Assembly (NCBI GenBank): GCA_900660155.1
Contig: CABFPE010000056.1
Coordinates: 459,528 to 523,527 of the forward strand
Direction: 5' to 3'
Length of the DNA: 64,000 bases
Source of the DNA: Hofstenia miamia
Taxonomy: Eukaryota > Xenacoelomorpha > Acoela > Hofsteniidae
Under the pieces are notes generated by a model that ran no database searches, was not told where the DNA came from, and saw only the letters and a list, made by a program, of their open reading frames with translations. The translations under genes and the position numbers were made by a program. This document shows positions 1-12,000 of the stretch, piece by piece. Positions within the stretch are counted from its first letter, which is position 1; each line of letters starts with the position of its first letter.

Positions 1-676
1 TATATATATATGGGGCGAATAAAGAGGAGGGGCGAGGGGCCCGGGCCCCTCTAAAATAAGAATAGTTTGTTAAAGCTGTTACAAACCAAATTTTTTTATA
101 CCGAATAGGATGCATCAAATTTTTCTAATCAAATTCAATAATATGGGCGGACTTCATCAACCTGCATCTTCTCCAAAATTACAAGAAACACTTCTGTGAC
201 TTCCGAAAACCCTGTACAATTTTTAGTAATTTTAAAATTTCATTGATTCTATGCAAATATCTTCTACTTTTCTTAGTCCTACATCATTAAAAATGCACTA
301 AAACTTTCTCATTTTTCGTGCACAATAATATCCTATAATTTGAAATATATAATGTATTCAATTTAGTGCATATTTTCGTAACAAATTATTACCAAACGTT
401 GTTTCTAAATATATTCCAATTTTGTTGAAAAATTTGATGCAATTTCACGCAATTGCTCACTATCAATATTACTACTTCGGGCTACAAGCAATGAAATAAT
501 TAAAATTTATAAAAAATTGCATATTTGCATTCTTGGAATCAGTAAATGATGGTAAAGTTCAAGCATAGTTTTCAATCTTAAAAATTCAATACTTTTTAAT
601 CAGCCGTAGTACCGAATTATACACTTAGCATTTTATCTTACATTGGGTCGCTCTAAAAATATTTCTATATCCGCCA

Positions 677-680
<4 letters not shown>
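1..680. mobile_element. Possible hAT-like element remnant, left end beyond the window
   Basis: A GC-rich patch near positions 18-53 (GGGGCGAGGGGCCCGGG and flanks) stands out in AT-rich DNA, and the segment ends at about 671-679 with CCGCCACTG. That is the reverse complement of the CAGTGGCGG terminus typical of many invertebrate hAT-type elements. Both sides abut (TA)n, so the element would have inserted into a TA microsatellite. The left terminus is not visible and no target duplication can be tested. No coding potential is seen inside. Confidence 0.3.

Positions 681-716
<36 letters not shown>
681..716. repeat. (TA)n microsatellite
   Basis: About 18 uninterrupted TA units directly follow the CCGCCACTG end of the preceding element. 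Confidence 0.95.
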
Positions 717-718
<2 letters not shown>

Positions 719-991
719 GGACTTGAGATGAACTTTTTATTTGAGTACGTGTATTAGAGTGAACTGCATCACATCTAAAGATTAAAATTTGTGTATTTAT
801 ATCTGTGTAATATATCGAACATAATGGCTCAGCCTAAAAAGAATTGATTCAAAACGTAAAGAATTTTATTGCAGATGTATTAAAAAGTTTGGTTTCAAAT
901 GGGAAGAATTTGTAAATAATGACGGAGAAAATATTTTTGATTAAATCATGACTGGATTTCAGATAATCTTAATCTCAAGTTTCCTATTAAT

Positions 992-1043
992 AAATCTTTA
1001 AATTAATTTTTGAATATAAAGCCACACCAATTTGTTCTCAAAT
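992..1043 (+). repeat. 52-bp segment duplicated exactly at 33251-33302
   Basis: These 52 bases, starting aaatctttaaattaattttt, recur without a mismatch about 32 kb downstream. There the copy begins directly after a single N. Both copies run into TA-rich microsatellite sequence. The distant copy is more likely a scaffolding artefact than a biological repeat. Confidence 0.85.
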
Positions 1044-1055
1044 TATTTTTTAAAT

Positions 1056-1088
1056 GTATATATATATATATATATAAATATATATATC

Positions 1089-1115
<27 letters not shown>
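1056..1115. repeat. Interrupted (TA)n microsatellite
   Basis: TA units are broken only by a few substitutions (aaatatatatatcta). This is one of about twenty TA tracts in the window. Confidence 0.9.
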
Positions 1116-1120
<5 letters not shown>

Positions 1121-3346
1121 AGCTTTCTAATCAATGATTTATGTTGAATTTTTGTAAGGACGCATTGAATTTTCAAATTTCTATAAATTATTAAACGTGT
1201 ACTTCATAAAATTACAGCTGTTTGAAAAGAGATATTTTTTGAATGTGTTCAAAGTTAAGCACAATAAAATTCTTAAGCTGTGCAATGAAAAATGAATAGA
1301 GCATGTTTATGCAAAATCCTTATATACTTATTGTATTCACAAATTATGATTATTGGAAAATAAATAATTCCAAATTGACAAAAAGCTAAATTTCTGTGAA
1401 TATTTGTGACAATAATGATTGGAAATTGACTGGGATTTTTACAAAATAATATACCTATGGTTGGACGAGTTTAATTTAAAAGTCAACAGTAGACATAAGT
1501 ACTTAGGGTGTAAAACATAAGCGCAATCAAATCATAACATTGTGATCTTTGTTTGATGTCTAAGCAAACTTGAAGTCTGCCATCTGGCTTGCAGAAGATT
1601 TTAGAAATGATTTGTAGACTCAGATCTAACATGTTCACTTGATTCAGTTTTATGAAAAACTGGCATAGGAAATTCCAAGCTAACGTAAAAACCAAAGTGA
1701 TATATATATATATATTCTTAACTGAAAAACCAGGCTTATTTCAAATTGACTTTACAAAGTAAATATTATGAGACTTATGATACTTGTATTAGAATTAATT
1801 ATTGACTACAACTTTTTACAAATCAAAAGCTCATTTTCTACATAATAATTCAAGTAGTAAAAACGGATAGTTCGAGATTTCATTGTACGAAGGAATAAAA
1901 TTCGTTAATATACAATGCCAATAGTATGAAGATTGAGCTAATAAAAAATGAGTTAATCCCAGAAGGGAAGGAGAAAGCAGCATACAGAGAGTTCTAGAAC
2001 TAACTATTAATTGATAAATTATTAATTAATGGAGAACAGCAACAGAAAACAGCTGAGTTCAACATACAGACAGCGTCAATAGTTGAGGAAAAGATAGACT
2101 ATGTATCAATAGCAGACATAATATTTACGAAATTGCTGAAAATTATAGCAAATATAATACTTGAAATTATTAAGTAAAAATCACATCTTTAAATTCACCT
2201 CACTAAGTTGGAAGAAACTCTAGATTATTCTAGACATAAATGAACTTACATGACCTAGTAAATCATATATAGGAGTAATGTTGTTCCCTATAAGTAAAGT
2301 ATATTCATAATTTCAAACTCGTTGTATATTTACAATTCCTTACTAAAGGAATTTACATCAGAATGACATTTTTTATCAGTACATTTAAACGAGCAACTTG
2401 GGTGTCATACATTTTAAGCAAAAACTCTTAATTTATTTTTTTAAATTCAACATGAATGTACGGATTTCAGACGGTGAGATGCTTAAAATATTATTCTCGC
2501 TTCAATTTTTTTTATTATGTAATATGTATTGACATATTTTGATTTTTAAAAATCATGCATTTAAGAAAATAATATGAACTATTTGGTAGAAATGAAATTG
2601 GGAATTAGTTAATGTAAAGTCATTCTCTATCATCATACCCCGAACATTTTATTCCTATTACAGAAAGTAGCAGTTTGATTCTAGAAGTAGTGTGAATTAA
2701 AAACATAGGATGGTCCATTTCTAAATCAAGTACTTAGTACTATTAATTGTTTTTTTGAATATTTTCTCCATCAATATTAATAAAAGTGCAATGATCATTA
2801 TTTGGATAAATGCTATTGGATTTTCAGAGTGATATGTATAAATTTAGAAATTAAAAATCTCTAGTCTGATATTCATCCTATACTGCCAAAGTCACTTAAA
2901 AAATACAAAAAATGATATCTTCATTTTTGAACGCTTCTCTCCAAATCTATTAAGAAAATTGTAGATCTTGGGATATTGACTTATATATTGGTGAAAGTGC
3001 GACCATGTAGTGGTGAAAATTTGCTTAAAATTTTTTCATGTGCTGAAAGTTCTTGAGGTCTAAACTATTTCTCAATGAAAATTCCAATTTTTAAAAAAAT
3101 TTCAAATTCTCCAAATGTTATAAGATCCACGACAGCCAAAACTAATCTCAATGATTTCTATATCTTTAGATAGAATATCCAAGCTCTGTCAAGGCCCAAC
3201 TTCATTCCTAAGACATGAATAAAAGACGAGACTCCTCTACCCTGTGATGAGTATGCAGATTTTGAATAATTTTTAAATAATTCTTGCGAATTGAAGGTAA
3301 AACAGATACTAGAATAATTTAAAACATGATGTACATTTGAATCAAT
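1116..3346. other. Gene-free interval
   Basis: AT-rich sequence with stops in all frames. It contains a short TA tract at 1701-1715 and, at about 2930-3260, a segment resembling two diverged units at 28.0-28.8 kb (listed separately). No exon with flanking splice sites and protein-like composition was recognised. Confidence 0.6.
2930..3260 (+). repeat. Diverged dispersed repeat related to 28010-28830
   Basis: Shared blocks in the same order suggest an old repeat. These are GGTGAAAATTT, a run with ATGAAAATTC, an AAGCCCAA/AAGGCCCAA block, and a terminal ACTCCT...GATGAG-like part. Similarity is patchy and was judged by eye. No terminal repeats or coding capacity were found. Confidence 0.25.
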
Positions 3347-3541
3347 TTAACACTAGAAGTACCATTGCTCCTTGAGATTCATTTTACATGTAGCATTTAA
3401 ATTAAAAAATTATGTAATAAATGAAAAAAATTTTACTTATGGAAATTCAAATAGATTATCGATATTTCCTAATGAATTCAACGCAAGTAAACAAAATTTT
3501 AATTTGAATCAATTTGACACATTTGGTACTTCTAGTGTTAA
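3347..3541. mobile_element. piggyBac-like MITE with TTAA target sites
   Basis: The left end reads TTAA-CACTAGAAGTACCA and the right end TGGTACTTCTAGTG... reversed, so the termini are inverted repeats flanked by TTAA (3347-3350 and 3538-3541). TTAA target duplication is the hallmark of the piggyBac superfamily. The interior of about 187 bp is AT-rich and non-coding; a 60-codon open frame inside is incidental. A related copy at 59122-59320 shares the internal block CTCCTTGAG. Confidence 0.8.
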
Positions 3542-6500
3542 GCTTCTTATTTAAATTTAATAATCGATTCAATGTAATGATTTTCCAAACCTAGCAATTT
3601 ATGTCAAAGATTAAGGTTTGCCACATCATTCCAAACCCACGTATAAACTTTTTTTTGAATTTAATACAACGTTAGGTAATACAATCATTTTGAAATTTTT
3701 TTGCTAAATAAACTGGAGCTGTTCCATTTACTCTGTGCAAGGCACGCGCCTCAATTAGTTTGACAGGTCAATGTACAAATATAGAATCAGTTAATGTATT
3801 AATACTTATATTTACATGAACACAAGCTATAGAGAGAATTCAATGAAAATTTGTAAATCTTTTCATGTACGTTCGAATGGGCTTGGAAAATTGGTTCGTC
3901 CGTTTAAATGGACACTAGACGACGTAAGCTTAAAATCTAAGAGAAGAAAAACGACAAATGATGGAATGTCAAATAGTTGAGCAACTGAAATCATAGTTTA
4001 TTAAAATTACTACTCTAATATAGTTAGTACCTTGATTTTTTTGATAGATTTAAAATTCTGTTTTGCATGTTCATTCTAGAATGGCAAATGATATATTGCA
4101 TTTTTGAAACGTTACGTTAATGATTTACCGAATTTCGAATTTACACGAGCTAATATATTCCGCTTTTAACTGGATAAACATCAAGTACACGTTAAATTTC
4201 AGAGTTGGCATCAATGAATAAATCTTTCAAACGACCGATCTAGATTTTTCTAAACATTCCAGAATTAAAGCACGTTGAAAATCATTAATCTTGATAGTGG
4301 AATTTATAATAAAGACGACGTGAACGCACATAAACACTTTCACTACAATACGATATGCACACCTTGGAATAAAATTTCTGCAAGTATCCTTGAAGCAAAA
4401 AAGTAAATGATTTAGAAAAATAGTGAAGCAGTTTATCTATATTTAACATCTTCATGAGAACAATTTTGTGCTATGCTCTACAATATGCTATACTGTACAT
4501 CTACAAGGACTGTTAAAGTTAAATTATTATTATCCAAAAACTTAAAATAGTTTGTAGTTGTTAGAATTTAATTGATGGTTCCATAATTTGCATGTACTGA
4601 CAACGTTTCACGACATCAAATTTCGACCCCAACCAATCCACGATATTTGCTGTGCAGATCTCCGTGGAGTTTCACGCTTTCTCACAACACTGAAATGCAA
4701 ATCATATAATGAATTCATGTGCTAGCCATTCATATTGGTTTTTTACCAAATTTATGAAATTTTATATGTATATGTACATGAAACAACTACATATGTGTAC
4801 ATAATATAATGAAAAGAAACCCTGATATAATTCAAATATAATGTGTAAAAAATTGCAACAAAAATGTTATTGCTGTCTTCCTACAAATCAAAGTGATTCT
4901 TAAAGTCATCTTTAGACACCACCTTTGTTTTTTATTCTGCTGAAGAACTAATCTGATTGATCCCGATTTTTGAAAACAATTTTAATTGACAAATTGCCAA
5001 TTTTTTGAGCTGGTTTGATGCAGCTAAGTATTTTTAGGACCCATGAGCAATAATAATAATTTCCTTCGCACGTCATTGGCCAATACTATAGAATGCTTTT
5101 TGCTTTGATTTTGGAAATCAATAACAAACTACTTTTATCAACTGCCTTTACTTGATACTGTAATGGAGTTTTGAGTTGCGGTACTACCCTCACAAATCTC
5201 TATTAACATTAAACCCATGGGGCGAGATTTCATCTCCACCCCGCCCACGGAGTACACGAGGATGCCCACCTAACTGGACAAGCCTATGAAATGCATTAAG
5301 ATTTATTTGTCTAGTTGACATTGGTATTAATTTGTTTCAAAAAATGCAATCGGGATACTGCTTTTTATAATTGACTTTATTGTCTAAATTGATTATTGAA
5401 ACATTTCCAGTGGGCTTTTAGCAAAAACAAAATTAAAATAATAATTGATATGAATTAAAACTAGTGATGCATGCAATTCCGTCTTTCAAAATATAATAGA
5501 GTACTCTGAAATTTCTTCCTGTCCAATTGAGCCGCATTGACATAGTGACATTAATTCCATCGCTTCTCAACATCTTGGCTTCCTAAAACAATTCATGCCT
5601 TCCTACAAGTTCGATAAATTGGCCATTTGCAATCTCTTTATATTTTATGCAGTAAATTTGTAAATTACGAGAAAGATACTGAAAATATTTGAAATAAATA
5701 TCACTTCCCTCTAAATGTAAGAATTGTACAAAATTCTTCGAAATTGTCAAGCACGCCTGGTTGACAAAATGTATTTCAGAATTGTGCATGTTGCCCCAAA
5801 ACAATCTAACAATTCGTGAGCAGAAACTAATAGCAATAATAGGAAATTTCTAAAAAAATGTATATTAAAGATGTTGTAGAGCTTTTAGAAAACTTCTAGA
5901 TAATATATGATATTTATTTAAGCAATATTCAAATTTACTAGAAGCTGAAGATCTTTAATAGAAATCTAAGAACTTCTAGAAGTATTCTAAAAGTTAATAT
6001 TATTATATTATATGCATGAATGGTAATTAGTACTAACAATAAGAGCAGATGATGAATAAATTATTTCAAATGCTATTTCAATTGTTAATTTAATTCATAA
6101 TGAGTTCATTGAGAAAGACATTCTTTAGATTCAATCTTCAATAATTGTCACCTTTAAATAAATGATTTTGGTACTTTGATTAGCTAAACAAATAGTTTTT
6201 ATATCAATAAAATTAAAAATCATTTTCTTACAGTCCTGTAAATATAAGACTTTATGTGGAGTTGAAATATTCTTGACTTTGCGGAAATATATAATGGGAT
6301 CGAATGCTTTGCACTGTATATATGCAAATTAAAACTCAAATAAAATCGAAGTGAACAAAAAGCTGTTTATTGATACATCGAAATTGTGTTATTAACTCAA
6401 TATTTACAAGGAAAACACCATACAGACTTAGCTTTATTAAATTGGACACTTCCAACAAACGAAATATCAATTTAGCTGTCTCCTATACATCTGGCAAAGA

Positions 6501-6686
6501 AAGCATCAATAATTTTCCTGATTCACTCAGCTAAACTAAATAACAGAATCTTAATAGCAATATTTTAGTTTCTATTGCTATATAGTTATATGCAGTACAC
6601 ATTTAGGAGTATACCAATCGGCGAAATATACATATTTGATGTAAATCTGTGTCCAATTTAGGTGAAAGCAAGACCCATATGCATTA
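3542..6686. other. Gene-free interval
   Basis: AT-rich DNA with only short open frames. One GC-richer patch lies at about 5215-5275 (ACCCCGCCCACGG and surroundings), of unknown nature. No gene, RNA or element could be supported. Confidence 0.55.
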
Positions 6687-7026
6687 GGCTAAAGCAGCGG
6701 ACCTCAACCTGTCGGTCGCGACCCCTTCGGGATCCAATGACAATTTGCCAGAGATCGTCTAGTTCATTGCAATTATGCAATTGTTTTTCAATAAATAAAG
6801 TCAAATTTTGCATGTTATTAAAAGCTTGAATTTTTGCTTTGAAATGGAAAAGACGTTTAAAATTATGCCAAAACTGTCCAAATAGCTTAAATATTGAGAA
6901 AGGTGTCGACAATTTTAGTTTAGAAAATTTATGATAGGACAATAATATTTAGATGGGGTCACCACCACATTGGAAATAGTATTGAGGGGTCACAATCCAA
7001 GAAGGATGAGAACCAATGGGCTAGAG
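6687..7026. mobile_element. hAT-type MITE with 8-bp target duplication
   Basis: The element proper runs 6695-7018. It starts CAGCGGACCTCAACCTGTCG followed by GTCGCGACCCC and ends AAGGATGAGAACCAATG. This matches the classic hAT terminus CAGTGGTTCTCAACC with GGGTCGCGACCCC inside. Flanking octamers are GGCTAAAG (6687-6694) and GGCTAGAG (7019-7026), 7 of 8 identical, as expected for hAT insertion. The 324-bp interior carries no transposase; an open frame of 94 codons on the minus strand is not recognised as a protein. Confidence 0.8.
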
Positions 7027-8764
7027 CTTGTCGCGAGTATAGGGCACCTGGCATGGTTATTGTTTACAATGACATGATTATCATATACCCTTCTAAACCG
7101 TGAAAAGCAGAAATATTGGATACCGAGCTCTTTCGGAGACATTTAAGAGTTGAAAATTATGAAATGCCGACTATGGGGTCGTATGATAAAATTATTGTGC
7201 ATAACCTGTCGTCTTTACTTATAAGTTATTTACATTTCAAGAACAGTCTTGAGGGCATAATGAAAAAGTGTGGCATACGAAATAAACCTCATAGTTCAAA
7301 CATTTCTCATTGATTAATTTTGAAATTGAAATAATTTATTCAAAAAAGGTCTAAATTGGAAATGAGCTTTCTAAATTGTCATGCGGGTTTTAGTCGTTCG
7401 GTCTTTGAAGTCGGCGTCTCATTTCTAACTCTGGTACACACACATCATATCATGTCACAACTTAAAATATGATATTTGTCAAATAGGTAATCTTGAATAT
7501 AATTGTACCGGTATTGGGACTTTTATAAATTAGTAAATGCGGCCAAGTTTTTCGACTCGCCTTTGGTTCTTTTCAAGGTGGTAAAGAGCTCTAGTTACAC
7601 ATGTGCTCAAATCCCTGAAAGTAGAACTATAATATAACCATTAGAAAATTTACAGGACAAAATATGCAATATTTGTATTGAATAAATATATAATGTATAA
7701 TAAAATTCAATCGCAACGATAGAACGCTAGAGAATTCTTGACTCATGTTTTGACCTTATCAAAGACAGTACAGTCATTGTGTAAATAGTGAAAAAAGAAA
7801 GACTGAAATTGCGTACTGTGCTCTAATCTATTTATACATTACAATTACAATTTTCAAGAATATAAACAGATGCAGTGCTATTGCTGGTCATTGATGGACG
7901 AGTCGGGTCGGATCGCGGGTCATTCATTAGACATGTTGGTTAGGGGGGTGGCTCAAAACATTCCTCCGTTTCCGATTTTAGCTGTATATACAGAATGTGT
8001 ATATAGTCACATCTATATTGACAAAATTGTTTTGAAAAACTTCATAGTTTTCCTATAACATGTAAACATTCCCATCATCCTCTTAATTTAATCTTTTACT
8101 TTTAAATTAAAGACTGAAGGACTGTTCGACTTTGGGATGAGAATAATTTGAATGTTGACATTAAAACTGCAAGCGAGGTATTGTGGTACTTGAAACTCAG
8201 CTCAAGTGCCGAGCTTAATGTACATGCAAAACATGCACTCTGTGCTCTGAATATTGTTGTCACAGTCGGTTCACTCCCATATTTTAACTTTTATACATAG
8301 TTTTACAACAAGCGAACAAATAATTAAAGTGTCACAAAGATGAATGTTAAAATGGGGCCCTTTGATTTTGTGGAACGTATAAAGAGTGAATATAATACTT
8401 ATTTATTTAGGGAAGAGGTCCAAACAACCAGTTTAGCTCCAAATGTTTGCATACGCTTAATAAATTTATTTGCATAAATATATTTGAAGAAATGGGCAGA
8501 ATCCAAATGAGGCAAAGCTTTTCGTATTTGCGTAAAAAATACGCCTTTAACGTAAAATTCGCCTTCGCGAATTTATTCCGAATGTAAAAGTTAACAATTG
8601 GGTTTACGGTCATGTTAACGTAAAATTCCATTTCTAAACGATGTTTACATTCGTATTCTGTAAAGACCAATGGTATCACATAACAATGTAAGACATTTTC
8701 ATAACTAGGTGTACAAAGTATATTGATGTTCGTAACAAGAATCTATAACATATTTAAAAAGTAG
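7027..8764. other. Gene-free interval
   Basis: No gene recognised. At 7903-7921 there is a small GAGTCGGGTCGGATCGCGGG patch belonging to the GGGTCGG-type islands seen elsewhere. Around 7385-7440 a GC-richer stretch has a faint tRNA-like look, but no cloverleaf could be supported. Confidence 0.5.
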
Positions 8765-9000
8765 GATCATATCAGAGGCGTACCCAGGATTTTCTGACGG
8801 GGGACATCATTGTCTTTACCAAAAAATTTTTGAAAATATTGAGTAAATAGACCTTAAAAAATGCATTTCACGATCCTAGATTTTAAATTTTTCAATTTTT
8901 TACAAAAAATTTTTTGATTTATCCAGTCTAAATTAAATTTAGAAATCTGACGGGGACGACATTCCACTATGTCCCCCCTGGGTACGCCACTGGATCATTT
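8765..9000. mobile_element. hAT-like MITE, GGCGTACCCAGG family, with target duplication
   Basis: The 220-bp element (8773-8992) begins CAGAGGCGTACCCAGGATTT and ends CTGGGTACGCCACTG, giving clear inverted termini. Subterminal inverted blocks TGACGGGGGACAT and ATGTCCCCCC follow. The target duplication is GATCATAT (8765-8772) and GATCATTT (8993-9000), 7 of 8 identical. There is no coding capacity. Diverged copies of the same family lie at 23811-24020 and 26451-26637. Confidence 0.85.
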
Positions 9001-12000
9001 GAGTACTAGAAATTCGAGTCGAATTTTAATCGAGGTGCAAAAACTCAGCACGGCATTTTCAGTACTTAAAACCAACTAGATATTAGTTTGAACGGCAACT
9101 ATTTATCTCTTATTTTGCTTGTAAAGTCGAAGAATTAATAGACCTTCCGTCATTTCTCGCAAGTTGTCATCCATCACGCTTAGATCCTCTTATTCAGTTC
9201 AACATGTTGTATTTCAGTCGTATATATATATATATATAAGGCAGCACAGTTATATAAAGCCTCGACGAACGAGAAAAAAAGTCTGAATATATTTGTAACT
9301 CGATTCGAACTCGCGAGTTCCAACTCAACTAGAGCATAAAAAATTCATTTGATTTTATGCTAAAATTTTTATCAACATTAAGAAAGAAGGGAGACAAAAT
9401 TCAATGAGAAATAACAATCGCTTTCGCTCACGAGAATAAAAGTTCAAAAGTATGGAAAGAATTTAATAAAATTTCATTAAAATCTCTAATGGAAGAAATT
9501 TGGAAGAAATTGGCATCGTAGAATTGCTAATTGCCTAAATTTGCAAGTACTTGCCTAATTTTCCTCTTTAATGGATTTTAAAGTAATTAATAGTTCAAAG
9601 CGACATAGTGGAGGGACTAATGTCAATGCTTATGTCGACTACTAATTTATGCCTTACCCTGAAGAAATTCGACAGATATATTTTCCATACAAATTATGAA
9701 ATAGGCTTAGACGACGTTTTTCCCTTAATTTCAATGAAAATTAAAAAAAATTAGATTAAATTTTTGCACAGGTCGTATTTACTTTCATATGGTATTAAAA
9801 TAAAACGATTACATTAGTTATTCTATAATTTATATTATATGTTTGAATTATGTATTTTGGGAATCCATTTTTACTACCTAGCCCTCGAATTTGGAATAGC
9901 ACACAGGTTGGATTAAACAGATTCTGGTGCGTCCCACCCCATCTTTTAGCTGAAACACCGTGCCCGTAGCTCAAATTTATTTTACCTTGACCTCCAAACC
10001 TTCAGCCTAATAATCAAAGACTAAAAAAATAGAAAGTATATAGAAATATGTAAAAAAATCCATATTACTTAAGAGCGTTAAATAGTTTTGTTGGATACAA
10101 ACTGCAAAACAAATTTACTGTTTTGCTAGCTTAGGTAAGCACCCCTGCCCACTTCCACAATTGTTTTGCAGTAATACCGCAAAAAATCGCCTCAAATACT
10201 AACAACTAACGCCAGTACTGAAGAACTTGAATACATTGCACGACTTGATCGTCTTAGAGAGTGATAACGAAAGCTTGTCCTAAAACTGTTACAAATAAAA
10301 TGAATTAATGTTGAGAGAAGATTCGTGATTGCAGCCGTCCACCTTCATTAACTAGAAATATAGTAACTATAGATTAAAACCATTAAAATCGAAGGGAAGT
10401 TATTTATAGGGATTGATTATTTAGCCAACGGATAAATTAAGTTAAGCGAACAAATATGCAAAGCACTGGGAACATTTGCGAATGCTAAAGATAAGGGAAA
10501 CATGTTTCATAAGCTAACAACATTTCTAAACAGTATTAAACCAGTAATTGACTATTATAACCTTCACATTTGATAATAATTTAAAGAGGTGCTGGTTGCA
10601 GATGCTTTGAGGTCTGACCTATAAGCATGTTAATCTAGTTGGAAATATTCAAGCAGAAATATGTCAATAGAACATTAACTAGTAATATGATACGTTAGCT
10701 GAATATATATAGAATATACTTCAAAAAATGAATGTAATCTCAAAACTATATTTTTAATATTTATCATTAGAGACGCACATTGAAATTATTTTTTTCGTTT
10801 TTACTGACTATCTTTGATTTTGAAAAACCACGTTTGGCGGACGTTTGTTAATCCTAAACGAAAAAAGTAAAACAAAACTTTACAGTGCAAAACATTGATG
10901 TAATATTTCTGCCTCGATAATATTGTCAAATTTATTTTCAACACTCCAATCCTCATTTTTATGGAGAACTCTTGGCTGTACGAAATCTATTTTTAGCATT
11001 GTTTGATATTCAAAGGGAATTGTTATAAATCAGAAATCAGTGTGATATTTGTTAAGTTAATCAATTCCAGAAATCGGACACGCCTTAAATAGAAGCTTTA
11101 GGCTAAATTTATATCAACGAATCTCTTCATAGCGGAACAATAAAATATTTGCCTTAACTAACAAGCGACTAAGCCGAATTCCTATTTTTCTCTTTTAAGT
11201 AGGAAATATCAGAACAATAAAATATCATTTCTATTATAGATGATGAGGGAAATTTTTAAGTAAGATTTCATTTCTTGTACAGATATATTAAAGGGTAAAT
11301 GTAATAAAACATTATGATATGCTGTTTTGCAGATAATGACAATGGACTCAATACTTGAAAATCCTTAAGCATTTTTAAAAACTGCTAGGTTACCTAAACT
11401 TATCGAGATTTGCACATACAAACTTTGAAGAAACTTTTTTCAATATTAGTCATCATAATTAATAAATAATTAGAGCAAAATCGTACTGCATAAGAACATT
11501 AAGATTATTCCTTGTAATCCTGAATGGAATCTAAACTTTGACTTGAAATAAATTTTTGTGGATTTTATTCTACTTTCTAATCTCATAAGCAAGTACAGTA
11601 TAAAAAAGGCTATAACAGTACAGAATAGTTTCTTGGGCAATACAGAATAATTTAAGTGGTGATCTCAGCCCTTCAAACTATCTCTAAAACCCGTTGCAAA
11701 ATGATTGATGATTTTGTGACATGTAAATTCTTCCTTAAATACTATTTCTAGTTATTTCAAATCCTTCGTCTATACACAGTTACGCAATTAAAGTAGCATT
11801 AATTAATATTTATTGATTGAAAATTGGTAGTGCAGAACATTTTGAAAATCGAATCCTTATTGCTTAATCACTATAAAGTCAAATTATCCCGCGATTTAAT
11901 TATGTTTCGCCAATAACGTATTGATTTTAATGGAGAGAAGAGGAAATTAATATTCGTTTTTAATTTATAAGGGAATTCATTAGTTTTATTATTAAATAAT

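Noticed and set aside
6658-6942. 94-codon minus-strand frame within the hAT MITE
   Set aside because: It lies almost wholly inside a non-autonomous element and shows no transposase motif.
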